Shown: positions 18,317 through 26,994, numbered from the stretch's first letter. The stretch: DNA of 64,000 nt from Streptomyces actuosus (GCF_016921115.1 NZ_JAFFZS010000003.1:124001-188000); one strand, 5' to 3'. Notes: generated from the letters alone by a model not told the origin. Translations and numbers: made by a program.

Positions 18317-19192
18317 ATGCACCCCGGTCCCACGGCCCCCGCCGCGCCCGCCACGGCGCTGCTGGAGGACTTCTCCCTGGAGATGACGGCCAAGGACGTC
18401 CCCGCCCTGGAGCGGGCGCGCCACACCATCCCCGTCGGTACCCGCGTCAACATCACCTTCCTCGGTAACGAGGACCCGGACATGCGGCTCGAGGCGGCCC
18501 GCGCCGTCAAGGGGTACGGCTTCGTGCCGGTGCCGCACATCTCCGCCCGCCGGCTCGGTTCGCGGGCCGCCCTGGAGGAGTTCCTTGCGGGCCTGCGGGA
18601 CGAGGGCGCAGGTGAGCACGTGTTCGTCGTGGGCGGCGACCCGGCCGATCCGCACGGCCCCTACGACGACGCCCTCGCCGTCATCCGCACCGGACTGCTC
18701 CAGCGGTACGGGGTGCGCCGGGTCGGCATCAGCGGCTACCCGGAGGGCCACCCCGCCATCGACGACGCCGAGCTGTGGTCGGCGCTGCGGGACAAGAGCG
18801 CCGTGCTGGGCCGGCACGATCTGGCCGGCGACGTGATCACGCAGTTCGGCTTCGACGCCGACCCGGTGCTGGACTGGGTGGAGCGGGCCCGCGCCCACGG
18901 AGTGCAGGCGCCGGTCCGCATCGGCGTGCCCGGCCCGGCCGGGGTGCGCCGGCTGCTGTCCTACGCCACCCGCTTCGGCGTCGGCACCAGCGCCTCCATC
19001 GCCCGCAAGTACGGGCTGTCCCTCACCAACCTGATGGGCACCGCGGGCCCCGACCGCTTCCTGCACGCCCTCGCCCGTGGCTACGACGTCCGCCGCCACG
19101 GCGACGTCAAGGTGCACTTCTACACCTTCGGCGGGCTGGCGACGACCTCGGAATGGGTGGCGCGCTTCCGCGCCGAGCACCCGGCCGCCTGA
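18317..19192 (+). CDS. methylenetetrahydrofolate reductase-like protein
   Basis: Predicted 291-residue TIM-barrel protein resembling MetF-type flavin-dependent methylenetetrahydrofolate reductases. The segments FSLEMTAKDVPALE, FVPVPHISAR, VFVVGGDPADPHGPY, GVRRVGISGYPEGHP, ITQFGFDADPVLDW and IGVPGPAG follow the order of conserved MetF strands. GAGGAGGA precedes the ATG at 18317. It stands alone, without methionine-synthesis genes, and may be a paralogue serving one-carbon metabolism or demethylation rather than the main MetF. The exact reaction is inferred from family only. Confidence 0.75.
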   Translation: MHPGPTAPAAPATALLEDFSLEMTAKDVPALERARHTIPVGTRVNITFLGNEDPDMRLEAARAVKGYGFVPVPHISARRLGSRAALEEFLAGLRDEGAGEHVFVVGGDPADPHGPYDDALAVIRTGLLQRYGVRRVGISGYPEGHPAIDDAELWSALRDKSAVLGRHDLAGDVITQFGFDADPVLDWVERARAHGVQAPVRIGVPGPAGVRRLLSYATRFGVGTSASIARKYGLSLTNLMGTAGPDRFLHALARGYDVRRHGDVKVHFYTFGGLATTSEWVARFRAEHPAA

Positions 19193-19438
19193 GGCGCGTG
19201 TCCCCGGCCCGTTGCGCGGACCCGGCAGAGGGGCGGCGCAGCCGCCGCGCGGGGCCGGCGGCCGGAAGCCCGCCGCCGCGCCACCGCCGGTGCCCGGCCC
19301 CGTCCGCGGTGTCGCCGGCAGGCGTGGAGCACCGCACGCACTCCCGGAGCCGGGTCCGCCGCCGTCACCGCCGGCCGGCAGCCGCCGCGACGCCCGGCCT
19401 TCCGCGCGTGCCGGCGGTGGGCGCCGCCTGCAGCGCCG

Positions 19439-20218
19439 TCACACGGTCACGACCGTGAGGCCGGCCTCCTCGAACCGCCGGACCGCCTCGGGTTCGGCCG
19501 CCGCGTCGGTCACCAGTGTGTCGACCGCGTCGGTGGCGCAGATGCGGGCGAAGGCGCGCCGCCCGAGCTTGCTGGAGTCGGCGGCGACCAGCACTCGCTC
19601 CGCGCGCTCGCACAGAAGCCGGTTGACGGCGGCCTCCGCCTCGTCGTGCGCGGCGGCGCCGTGGACGGCGTCGAAGGAGACCACGCCCAGCACGGCCACG
19701 TCGAGGGTGATCTGGCCGAGCACGCCGTCCGCGAGCGGCCCGATGAGCTCGTACGACTGCGCCCGTGCCACCCCGCCGGTCACCACGATCTTGAACTGGG
19801 GGCGGACCGCCAGCTCGTTGGCGATGTTGAGGGCGTTGGTGACGACGGTCAGCGCCGGCGAGCCCGAGGAGAGATCGCCGCGCACCGCGAGCGCCCGCGC
19901 CACCTCGGTCGTGGTCGTGCCGCCGGTCAGCCCGACCGCTTCGCCCGGCGCGATCAGGTCGGCCACCGCCTTGGCGATGCGCTGCTTCTCCGGGGCGCGC
20001 CGGGCGTTCTTGTAGCGCAGCGGCAGTTCGTAGGACACCCCGTGCACCACCGCGCCGCCCCGGGTGCGCACCAACAACTGCTGCTCCGCGAGCTGGTCGA
20101 AGTCACGGCGGACGGTTGCGGCCGAGACCGCCAGCTCGGTGGCGGCCTCCTCGACGTCGAGCCTGCCCCGTTCGACGAGCAGTTCCAGCAGCGCCTTCCA
20201 GCGGGCGTCGCGCGACAT
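19439..20218 (-). CDS. DeoR-family transcriptional regulator
   Basis: Predicted 259 residues. The N-terminal winged helix (about 5-58) contains LDVEEAATELAVSAATVRRDFDQL followed by the family wing LVRTRGGAV. The C-terminal sugar-phosphate sensor domain shows GLTGGTTTTEVARAL and the late LLVAADSSKLGRRAF motif. The ATG at 20218 has GGAGG five bases upstream; a GTG two codons earlier overlaps that ribosome site and is rejected. It is divergent from a sugar isomerase and aldolase gene pair. Repression of that pair, relieved by an amino-sugar or ketose phosphate, is the expected role. Confidence 0.9.
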   Translation of the reverse strand: MSRDARWKALLELLVERGRLDVEEAATELAVSAATVRRDFDQLAEQQLLVRTRGGAVVHGVSYELPLRYKNARRAPEKQRIAKAVADLIAPGEAVGLTGGTTTTEVARALAVRGDLSSGSPALTVVTNALNIANELAVRPQFKIVVTGGVARAQSYELIGPLADGVLGQITLDVAVLGVVSFDAVHGAAAHDEAEAAVNRLLCERAERVLVAADSSKLGRRAFARICATDAVDTLVTDAAAEPEAVRRFEEAGLTVVTV

Positions 20219-20287
20219 CCGCACCTCCGTCCTCGGCCCACGCGTGATCCCCGGCGACCCTAGCGCACCGTCGATTCCCTCAGATGC

Positions 20288-20317
20288 TTGATGATGCTCG
20301 AAAGCTGGCTATATCTT
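20288..20317 (+). promoter_or_regulatory. promoter of the isomerase-aldolase operon with direct-repeat operator
   Basis: TTGATG (20288-20293) and TATCTT (20312-20317) are separated by 18 bases, giving a start site near 20324 and a short leader before the ribosome site. Two copies of GATGCT at 20283-20288 and 20293-20298, ten bases apart, overlap the -35 element and could be the DeoR binding site. Confidence 0.6.
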
Positions 20318-20352
20318 GCATGAACAATCATCCCGTCTCGGGGAGGGCACGC

Positions 20353-21234
20353 ATGAGCCATGTCGAGGACGAGTTGAACAGCCAGCCCGAGTGCTGGACG
20401 CGCGCCGCGGAGCAGGCCGCGGATCACGGGAAAGTGCTGCCGGCGCCCGGGGAGCGGGTCGCGGTCGTCGGCTGCGGGACCTCCTTCTTCATGGCGCAGG
20501 CGGTCGCGGGACTGCGCGAGGGGGCGGGCCTGGGCGAGACGGACGCCTTTGCCGCCTCCGAGTTCCCCCACGGCCGCCGCTACGACCGTGTCGTCGCACT
20601 CACCCGCTCCGGCACCACCACCGAGGTGCTGGAACTGCTCGGGCGGCTGCGCGGGCACATCCGGACGACCGCGCTCACCGCCGCCCCGCACACACCCGTG
20701 ACGCGTGCCGCCGACGAGGTCGTCGTCCTCGACCACGCAGACGAACGCTCCGTCGTGCAGACCCGGTTCGCGACGAGCGCGCTGACCCTGCTGCGCGCCC
20801 ACCTCGGCCTGCACTCCGAGGCGGCCGTCGCCGACGCCCGCACGGCACTGTCCCGTCCGCTGCCCCAAGGCCTCGTGGAATGCGGGCAGTTCACCTTCCT
20901 GGGCCGCGGCTGGACCGTGGGCCTGGCCAGTGAGGCCGCGCTGAAGATGCGCGAGGCCTCGCTGGCGTGGGCCGAGGCCTACCCGGCGATGGAGTACCGG
21001 CACGGACCCATCAGCGTCACCACGGCCGGCACGGCGACATGGATGTTCGGCGACGCCCCGCAGGGCCTGGCCGAACAGGTGCGGGCCACCGGCGGACTGT
21101 GGGTGGCGGGCGGCCTCGACCCGCTCGCCGAACTTGTCCGGGCGCAACGCCTCGCCGTGGCCGCGGCGGCCCGACGCGGCCTCGATCCGGACTGCCCCCG
21201 CCACCTCACCCGCTCGGTGATCCTCGCCCCCTGA
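20353..21234 (+). CDS. SIS-domain sugar isomerase/deaminase (AgaS-like)
   Basis: Predicted 293 residues with two SIS domains. The first has AVVGCGTSFFMAQAV and VVALTRSGTTTEVLELL, the GlmS/AgaS phosphosugar-binding loops. The second has FLGRGWTVGLASEAALKMREA and YPAMEYRHGPIS, the typical isomerase motifs. AgaS-type enzymes deaminate and isomerise galactosamine- or glucosamine-6-phosphate to a ketose phosphate. The ATG at 20353 has GGGAGG seven bases upstream and lies downstream of the predicted promoter, whereas the upstream in-frame ATG at 20284 lies within the promoter region. The gene is followed 19 bases later by a class II aldolase, forming a catabolic pair. Confidence 0.88.
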   Translation: MSHVEDELNSQPECWTRAAEQAADHGKVLPAPGERVAVVGCGTSFFMAQAVAGLREGAGLGETDAFAASEFPHGRRYDRVVALTRSGTTTEVLELLGRLRGHIRTTALTAAPHTPVTRAADEVVVLDHADERSVVQTRFATSALTLLRAHLGLHSEAAVADARTALSRPLPQGLVECGQFTFLGRGWTVGLASEAALKMREASLAWAEAYPAMEYRHGPISVTTAGTATWMFGDAPQGLAEQVRATGGLWVAGGLDPLAELVRAQRLAVAAAARRGLDPDCPRHLTRSVILAP

Positions 21235-21253
21235 CGCCCCGGAAGGACCGCCC

Positions 21254-22138
21254 GTGTCCCTCGTCACCACCGGCGAGCTCCTGTCCGGGGCCGCCGCCGC
21301 GCGCTCCGCCGTCGCCGCCTTCAACATCATCACGCTCGAACACGTCGAGGCCGTCGTCGCCGGAGCCGAGGTGTGCCGTGAACCCGTCGTCCTCCAGGTC
21401 AGCGAGAACGCGGTCCGCTTCCGCCACGGCCGGCTCCTGCCCCTCGCCCGGGCCGCCGTCGCCGCCGCCGAGCGCGCCGCCGTGCCCGTCGCACTCCACC
21501 TCGACCACGTGCGCAGCGACGCCCTGCTGCGCCAGGCCCCGGAGGCCGGTTTCAGCTCTGTCATGTACGACGCCTCCCACCTGCCCTACGCCGACAATCT
21601 CGCAGCGACGCGGGCCGCCGCCGACTGGGCGCACGCCCAAGGCCTCTGGATCGAGGCGGAACTGGGTCAGGTCGGCGGCAAGGCAGGTGCCCCCGCCCTC
21701 GACGCCCACGCGCCGGGCGCGCGCACCGACCCCGCCCAGGCCCGCGCCTTCGTCGCCGACTCCGGCGTGGACGCCCTGGCCGTCGCCATAGGCAGTGCCC
21801 ATGCCATGACCACCCGCACCGCGGCCCTCGACCACGGCCTCCTCGAGCGCCTTGCCGTCACCCTCGGCGTGCCACTCGTCCTGCACGGCTCCTCCGGCGT
21901 CCCCGACGGGGAGCTGACGGCCGCCGTCGCGGGCGGCATCACCAAGATCAACATCGGGACCGCGCTCAACATCGCCATGACCGGCGCGATCCGGGACTTC
22001 CTGGCGGCCCATCCCGATGCCGTCGACTCGCGCAGCTACCTCAGCGTGGGCCGAGAGGCGATGGCCCGGAGCGTGGAGCGGCTCATCGGGGTGCTCGCCG
22101 GTGGCCGGCCCACCGCACCCGCTGTCGCCGCACGCTGA
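21254..22138 (+). CDS. class II ketose-bisphosphate aldolase (tagatose/fructose-bisphosphate type)
   Basis: Predicted 294-residue zinc-dependent aldolase of the GatY/KbaY/FbaA group. Seen are VAAFNIITLEHVEAVV, the metal-binding LHLDH, SSVMYDASHLPYADN, AELGQVGGK, VAIGSAHAM, LVLHGSSGVPDGEL and GGITKINIGTALN, in family order. It should cleave a ketose-1,6-bisphosphate to dihydroxyacetone phosphate and glyceraldehyde-3-phosphate. The GTG start has GGAAGGA seven bases upstream. It lies 19 bases after the SIS isomerase gene and shares its promoter. The likely substrate is tagatose-bisphosphate from an amino sugar, although no kinase for that step is in the window. Confidence 0.88.
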   Translation: MSLVTTGELLSGAAAARSAVAAFNIITLEHVEAVVAGAEVCREPVVLQVSENAVRFRHGRLLPLARAAVAAAERAAVPVALHLDHVRSDALLRQAPEAGFSSVMYDASHLPYADNLAATRAAADWAHAQGLWIEAELGQVGGKAGAPALDAHAPGARTDPAQARAFVADSGVDALAVAIGSAHAMTTRTAALDHGLLERLAVTLGVPLVLHGSSGVPDGELTAAVAGGITKINIGTALNIAMTGAIRDFLAAHPDAVDSRSYLSVGREAMARSVERLIGVLAGGRPTAPAVAAR

Positions 22139-22140
22139 AC

Positions 22141-22159
22141 GCCACCGGTTGCCGGTGGT
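22141..22159 (+). terminator. hairpin terminator after the aldolase gene
   Basis: CCACCGG (22142-22148) and CCGGTGG (22152-22158) form a tight stem with a TTG loop immediately after the aldolase stop codon. Confidence 0.6.
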
Positions 22160-22359
22160 CGCTCGTTCCTCACGCGCGTCGCCCGCCTCGGCCGGAGCGG
22201 CACCGGTCCGGCCGCTTCCGGTCTCCTCAGGGCGGGAGGGCGCGCCCACCCGGGCGGGGGAGAGGCCGCCCGGGCGGGCGCGCCCGCGCAGGACGGGGGA
22301 GGCGACGCCGCCCACACCTGTGGGCCGGTGAACACCGGCCACCCGGCTCGCCCGGAGCG

Positions 22360-22383
22360 GGCGGGCTCGCGAAGGAGCCCGCC
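22360..22383. terminator. hairpin near the 3' end of the rRNA methyltransferase gene
   Basis: GGCGGGCTC (22360-22368) pairs perfectly with GAGCCCGCC (22375-22383) around a 6-nt loop. It lies between two convergent genes and is positioned to end minus-strand transcription from the methyltransferase. A second palindrome, GGCCGGTG-AA-CACCGGCC, sits just upstream at 22323-22340. Confidence 0.6.
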
Positions 22384-22425
22384 GGGCACCCCTCCCGGAA
22401 CGTCGGGGCTTGGCCGTACGCGGCG

Positions 22426-23577
22426 CTAGCGATCGTGTTTGACCGCCTTCAGCACCACGAACTTCGGGTCGCCCGCGACGACCTGGCTGTTGCCGAACAC
22501 ACGCCGCAGCTTGACGTGGTAGCCGAGATGCCGGTTGCCGATCACCCACAGCTCGCCGCCGGGCCGCAGCGCACGCCGGGCGCCGGTGAACATCCGCCAG
22601 GCCGTGGCGTCCGTCGTGGCCTGGTGGGAGTGGAACGGCGGGTTGTTGAGGACGGTGTCCACACTGCCGGACGGCACTCCGCTCAGCCCGTCCCCGACCC
22701 GGAACTCCGCGTGCCCGGGCACGCCGTTCGCCCGGTACGTCGCCTCGGCCGACGACACCGCCTGGAACGACTCGTCCACGAACAGCACCTCGGCGTCAGG
22801 GTTGGCCAGCGCCACCGACGTCCCCACGACACCGTTTCCGCAGCCCAGGTCCACGACCCGCTGCGTGCCACGGGTGGTGGGCAGGTGCCGGAGGAAGAAC
22901 CGCGTGCCGATGTCCAGGCGGTCGGCGCAGAACACCCCCGCGTGGTTGACGACCGTACCGCCGGAGGCAGGTCCGACGCCCTCCGGGAGGGCGTAGCGGT
23001 ACGGCCACGGACTGGCTCCCGGCCTCAGCGCCGGGTCCGGTGTGCAGAAGATCAGGCGGGCCTTCTGCCGGGCCGGCGACGTCCGCGTCGGCCCCAGCAC
23101 CCGCTCGAACAGCTTGAGCGTGGAGGTGTGGATCTCCTTCACCATGCCGGTGCCGACCACGACCGTGCCCTCGTGCACCGAGGGCGCAAGCCTGAGCAAC
23201 TGGTCCTCCAGCAGTGCCGAACTCTTCGGCACCCGCACCAGCAGCACGTCGATCCGCTCCGGCGGCGGGTCCTGCGTCGTCAGCAGCCCCACCGTGCCGG
23301 GCACCACCCCCGCCCGCGCCAGGTTGGCCCGCGTCGCCTCCTGGGTCAGGAAGGAGTCCGTGATCTGCGTCGGCTCGCACGCCGCGAGCGCCGTGGCCAG
23401 CGCACCCCACCGGTCGCCGACGACCACGACCGTGCCGGTCAGCGGGACCCCCTGCTCGGCCAGATGCACGAGCAGGTAAGCGTCGGAGGCGTCCCAGGCG
23501 CGCAGCCGGTCGCGTGGGTCCTCGGGGAAACGGGTCAGCGCGAACTCGCCCCACGGGGTCGTCATACGGTCGTTCAT
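22426..23577 (-). CDS. class I SAM methyltransferase, RlmG/RsmC-like rRNA guanine N2-methyltransferase
   Basis: Predicted 383 residues, the length of RlmG. The N-terminal half is the non-catalytic RsmC/RlmG-type methyltransferase-like domain. The C-terminal half is the catalytic domain, with RVVDLGCGNGVVGTSVAL as the SAM-binding loop, EVLFVDESFQAV, and the N2-guanine methyltransferase signature NNPPFHSHQ. RlmG modifies 23S rRNA G1835 and RsmC modifies 16S rRNA G1207; the sequence alone does not tell me which applies. The ATG at 23577 lacks a ribosome site but has TAGCCT seven bases upstream, which fits a leaderless message. An ATG four codons later is possible. Confidence 0.88.
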   Translation of the reverse strand: MNDRMTTPWGEFALTRFPEDPRDRLRAWDASDAYLLVHLAEQGVPLTGTVVVVGDRWGALATALAACEPTQITDSFLTQEATRANLARAGVVPGTVGLLTTQDPPPERIDVLLVRVPKSSALLEDQLLRLAPSVHEGTVVVGTGMVKEIHTSTLKLFERVLGPTRTSPARQKARLIFCTPDPALRPGASPWPYRYALPEGVGPASGGTVVNHAGVFCADRLDIGTRFFLRHLPTTRGTQRVVDLGCGNGVVGTSVALANPDAEVLFVDESFQAVSSAEATYRANGVPGHAEFRVGDGLSGVPSGSVDTVLNNPPFHSHQATTDATAWRMFTGARRALRPGGELWVIGNRHLGYHVKLRRVFGNSQVVAGDPKFVVLKAVKHDR

Positions 23578-24119
23578 CGCGACAAGGCTAGCCGAGCCGC
23601 AGCTCAGGGCCGGTGCGGGAGGAGGGACGAGAGGACGCGAGCTGCCACCAGGTACCGAGCCCGGATCGCGCCGGGTTCGGTGCCGGCCCCGCCCGGTACC
23701 CGCCCGCCCGTCCAGGGCCCCGCGCACGGGTCCGGCGGGTACGCGTCCGTCGGTCCAGGGCCCGCCCGGTACGCGTCGGACCGGCGCGGACACCCGGCGC
23801 ACTCCGTGCCGCACCACCGGCAAGGCCCGCGCCGGCCGGGGTGCGCCCCGCGCGCCCCCGGGGGCCTCGGCGACCGCCGCGTCGTCGCTCCCGCGCCCCC
23901 GGAGACGCGTGCCCGCCCCGCGCAGGGGGTGCCGAGCCCGCGCAGCGGCGCCCTGTTCGTCCCCGGTGCCCGCTGGTGCCTCGCCCACCTCGGTGTTCCG
24001 CGGACCCGGCCGGGAGAACCGCTCCCCGTCCGGGGCCGACCGGCCGGCCGAACGCCGCCCCTCCGGTGGGCGGCTTCCCGGCCGCCGCCGGGCGAGCGGA
24101 TCATGGGAGACTCGCCCTC
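23578..24119. other. divergent intergenic region with imperfect direct repeats
   Basis: No gene is supported in these 540 bases between the methyltransferase and the ROK regulator. GTCCAGGGCCC occurs twice (23710-23720 and 23753-23763), and a variant GGTACnCG motif occurs three times between 23690 and 23780. These may be remnants of slipped duplication in very GC-rich DNA. Confidence 0.45.
23585..23590 (-). promoter_or_regulatory. -10 hexamer TAGCCT for a leaderless methyltransferase transcript
   Basis: Read on the minus strand, TAGCCT is followed by seven bases and then the ATG at 23577. No ribosome site is present in between. Confidence 0.5.
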
Positions 24120-25364
24120 ATGAGCGGCAAGGCGGACCCCCGGCCGACGGGGGAAGTGAGCACCTCCAGGACACGGTTGGACCGGGGGCGCGGTGCGCTG
24201 GGGCCCGCGTTGGAGCTCGTGCACACCGGCCGGGCACCGACCAGAGCGGTCCTCACCGCCGAGCTCGGTGTCACCCGTGCCACGGCCGGGGCGGTCGCCG
24301 CGGAACTGGAGGCCCTGGGACTGATCCGGGTCGACGCCAGGCCGAGTGCCCCGGCCGGTTCCCAGGGCCGCCCCTCGCACCGGCTCAACGTGGCCGAGGA
24401 GGGCCCCGTAGCCCTCGCCGCACAGGTGCACGCCGACGGCTTCCGCGCCGCGCTCGTCGGCCTCGGCGGCCGCATCGTCGCCACCGCGCCCGGCTGCGAG
24501 ACCGTCGACGCCGACCCGGCCAAGGTGCTCGGTTCCGTCGTGGACGCGGGCGCGCAGTTGCTGCGGGAGACCGGGAGACGGTGCGTGGGCGCCGGCCTGG
24601 CCGTGCCGTCGGCGGTCGCCGAACCGGAGGGGCTCGCCCTCAACCCACTGCACCTGGCCTGGCCGGTGGGAGCGCGGGTGCGCGAGATCTTCGCCGAGCG
24701 CGTGCACGCGGCCGGTGTCACCGGGCCCGCCTTCGCCGCGAACGACGTCAACCTCGCCGCCCTCGCCGAGCACCGCCACGGCGCCGGGCGCGGCGCCCGT
24801 GACCTGCTGTGCGTGGCCACCGGGCACCGGGGTGTGGGCGGTGCCCTCGTGCTGGACGGGCGGCTGCACACCGGCAGCGCCGGGCTCGCGCTGGAGGTGG
24901 GGCACCTCACCGTCAACCCCGAGGGCCGCCCCTGCCACTGCGGCGGCCGGGGCTGTCTCGACGTCGAGGCCGACCCGCTGGCCTTCCTCGCGACGGCGGG
25001 CCGGGCCCCCGGCCCGGAGGTGTCGCTGCTCCAGCAGGCCAAGGACCTGATCCGCGAGGAGTACGGCGACCCCGCCGTCCGCGCGGCCGTGGAGATCCTG
25101 ATCGACCGGCTCGGCCTGGGCCTGGCCGGCCTGGTCAACATCCTCAACCCCGACCGGATCGTCCTCGGCGGCCTGCACCGCACGCTCCTCGACACCGACC
25201 CGGACCGCCTGCGCGCGGTCGTCGCCGATCGCAGCCTGTGGGGCCGCAGCGGCGGCGTCCCCATCCTCGCCTGCACCCTCGACCACAACAGCCTGGTCGG
25301 GGCGGCCGAGTTGGCGTGGCAGCCGGTGCTGGACGACCCGCTGGGCGCGCTGGCCGGGGGCTGA
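24120..25364 (+). CDS. ROK-family transcriptional regulator
   Basis: Predicted 414 residues. An N-terminal winged helix (about 28-75, containing APTRAVLTAELGVTRATAGAV) is followed by a ROK sugar-kinase-like domain. Visible ROK motifs include VATGHRGVGGALVLDG, ALEVGHLTVNP and the zinc site CHCGGRGCLD. Regulators of this type (NagC/XylR) repress sugar uptake or catabolic genes and respond to a sugar or sugar phosphate. Whether the sugar kinase activity is retained is unclear. The ATG at 24120 follows GGGAG. No transporter or sugar gene is adjacent, so the target is unknown. Confidence 0.88.
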   Translation: MSGKADPRPTGEVSTSRTRLDRGRGALGPALELVHTGRAPTRAVLTAELGVTRATAGAVAAELEALGLIRVDARPSAPAGSQGRPSHRLNVAEEGPVALAAQVHADGFRAALVGLGGRIVATAPGCETVDADPAKVLGSVVDAGAQLLRETGRRCVGAGLAVPSAVAEPEGLALNPLHLAWPVGARVREIFAERVHAAGVTGPAFAANDVNLAALAEHRHGAGRGARDLLCVATGHRGVGGALVLDGRLHTGSAGLALEVGHLTVNPEGRPCHCGGRGCLDVEADPLAFLATAGRAPGPEVSLLQQAKDLIREEYGDPAVRAAVEILIDRLGLGLAGLVNILNPDRIVLGGLHRTLLDTDPDRLRAVVADRSLWGRSGGVPILACTLDHNSLVGAAELAWQPVLDDPLGALAGG

Positions 25365-25398
25365 GGCGGCGGCGCGGCACACGCGCCTGTGCAATGGA

Positions 25399-25430
25399 CC
25401 GACCGGTCCTGAAGGGAGGGGGCCGGTCGG
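25399..25430. terminator. bidirectional hairpin between ROK and TetR genes
   Basis: CCGACCGGTCC (25399-25409) pairs with GGGCCGGTCGG (25420-25430), with one G-U pair and a 10-nt loop, in the 92-base gap between convergent genes. Confidence 0.65.
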
Positions 25431-25456
25431 GTGCTCGCCGGGGCGCCGGGCGTGTG

Positions 25457-26041
25457 TCAGTCCAGGAGGGTCAGGGCCTGTTCCGCGGCGTCGAGCACCC
25501 GTGCGGGGTCCGTGGAGGCCTTGCCGACGACCCCCAGGCCCTGCAGGAGCACCAGCAGCATCCGCGCGAGCGCCCGCGGATCGCGCTCCTCGGGCAACTC
25601 GCCCTGTGCCTGGGCGCGCAGGAGCGCCGAGTGCAACAGCGTCTCCAGGTGCGCCCAGTTCAGCTCCACGCGGCGAGCGGCCGCGCCGTCGTGCGGGGCC
25701 AGCTCGGCAGCCGTGTTGGTGACCAGGCAGCCGCGGGTGCGGCCGGGCTCCTCGGCGGCCTCCGCCGCCAAGCGGCGCACGGCCGCCCGGACGGCGGGCA
25801 GCGCCGGACCCGGCCGGGACAACTCGCGCGCCAGGGCCGTGTTGCGCGCCTCGCCGTACCGGTCCAGCGCCTTGAGGTACAGCGCGCGTTTGTTGCCGAA
25901 GGTGGCATAGATGCTCGCGCGCCCGATGCCCAGGTGATCGACCAGGTCGGCCATCGACGTCGCCTCGTAGCCCTTGCTCCAGAACAGTTCGAGAGCGGAC
26001 TGCAGCGCGACCTGCGGATCGAATGCCTTGGTCCTGGCCAT
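25457..26041 (-). CDS. TetR-family transcriptional regulator (AcrR/YcdC-like)
   Basis: Predicted 194 residues. The DNA-binding domain is MARTKAFDPQVAL through the turn-helix GIGRASIYATFGNKRALYLKAL, characteristic of the TetR subgroup with FDPxxAL starts. The C-terminal ligand-binding half includes a GCLVTNTAAELAP segment, also typical. The ATG at 26041 is chosen because a promoter with a leaderless -10 lies six bases upstream. The gene is divergent from a beta-hydroxyacid dehydrogenase with overlapping promoters, so control of that dehydrogenase and autoregulation are inferred. Confidence 0.88.
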   Translation of the reverse strand: MARTKAFDPQVALQSALELFWSKGYEATSMADLVDHLGIGRASIYATFGNKRALYLKALDRYGEARNTALARELSRPGPALPAVRAAVRRLAAEAAEEPGRTRGCLVTNTAAELAPHDGAAARRVELNWAHLETLLHSALLRAQAQGELPEERDPRALARMLLVLLQGLGVVGKASTDPARVLDAAEQALTLLD

Positions 26042-26077
26042 GCCGTGACGGTAGGTTATTCCGGAACGATCGGTCAA
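26028..26077. promoter_or_regulatory. overlapping divergent promoters around a TetR operator-like palindrome
   Basis: On the minus strand TTGACC (26077-26072) and TACCGT (26053-26048) are 18 bases apart, with TACCGT six bases before the TetR ATG. On the plus strand TTGGTC (26028-26033) and TAGGTT (26052-26057) are also 18 bases apart and serve the dehydrogenase gene. The perfect palindrome TTCCGGAA (26059-26066), next to CGATCG (26067-26072), lies between them and could block both. Confidence 0.6.
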
Positions 26078-26106
26078 CAAAAGACGAGGCCAAGGGAGCC
26101 GCCAGC

Positions 26107-26994
26107 ATGACCGACAAGCTCACTGTGAGCGTCCTGGGCACCGGCATCATGGGCGCCGCGATGGCCCGCAACCTCGCCCGCGCCGGGCACGCCGTACGCG
26201 CGTGGAACCGCACCCGCGCCAAGGCCGAACCGCTCGCGGCCGACGGGGCGTTCGTGGCCGACACGCCCGCCGAGGCCGTCGAGGGGGCAGACGTCGTGCT
26301 GACGATGCTCCACGACGGGGACGCCGCCCTGGCCGTCGTGCGCGAGGCCGCTCCCGCCTTGAGTCCCGGGACGGCCTGGGTGCAGTCCACCACCGCCGGC
26401 ATGGAGTCCGTACCCGAGTTGGCGGCCTTCGCCCGCGAGCACGGCCTGGTCTTCTACGACGCGCCCGTGCTCGGCACCCGAGAGCCGGCCGAGGCCGGAC
26501 ATCTGACCGTGCTGGCCGCCGGGCCCGCGGAGGGCCGCGAGAAGGTGACCCCGGTCCTCGACGCGGTCGGCGCCCGCACCGTGTGGTGCGGCGAGGACGG
26601 CGCCGCGGCCGACGCGACACGGCTGAAGCTGGTCGCCAACAGCTGGGTCGTCGCGGCGACCGCCGCGGCCGGGGAGGTGCTGGCCCTGTCGAAGGCCCTC
26701 GGCGTCGACCCCGACCGTTTCTTCGAGCTCATCGAGGGCGGCCCGCTCGACATGGGCTATCTGCGCGCCAAGTCGGCCCTCGTCCTCGACGGGCGGCTGT
26801 CCCCGCCCCAGTTCGCGGTGGCGACCGCCGCCAAGGACGCGCGCCTCATCGTCCGGGCCGGCGAGCGCAACGGCGTCCGCCTCGACGTGGCCGCCGCGAG
26901 CGCGGCCCGACTGGAACGCGCCGCCGCGCAGGGCCACGCCGACGAGGACATGGCCGCCGCCTACTACGCCAGCTTCGACGAACCCACCGACTGA
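26107..26994 (+). CDS. NAD(P)-dependent beta-hydroxyacid dehydrogenase family oxidoreductase
   Basis: Predicted 295 residues of the 3-hydroxyisobutyrate dehydrogenase / GlyR / imine-reductase-like superfamily. The Rossmann motif VLGTGIMGAAMARNLARAGH is at the N-terminus, followed by the arginine of AWNRT that favours NADPH. The substrate-binding pattern DAPVLGTREPAEAGHLTVLA and the catalytic-lysine helix LKLVANSWVVA are present, so it should be an active dehydrogenase. AAGGGAG lies about nine bases before the ATG. It is divergent from a TetR gene that probably controls it. The substrate cannot be assigned. Confidence 0.85.
   Translation: MTDKLTVSVLGTGIMGAAMARNLARAGHAVRAWNRTRAKAEPLAADGAFVADTPAEAVEGADVVLTMLHDGDAALAVVREAAPALSPGTAWVQSTTAGMESVPELAAFAREHGLVFYDAPVLGTREPAEAGHLTVLAAGPAEGREKVTPVLDAVGARTVWCGEDGAAADATRLKLVANSWVVAATAAAGEVLALSKALGVDPDRFFELIEGGPLDMGYLRAKSALVLDGRLSPPQFAVATAAKDARLIVRAGERNGVRLDVAAASAARLERAAAQGHADEDMAAAYYASFDEPTD

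Noticed and set aside
20284..20352. Upstream ATG for the SIS isomerase gene
   Set aside because: A canonical promoter (TTGATG/TATCTT) lies within this segment, so it would not be transcribed; the ATG at 20353 has a good ribosome site.
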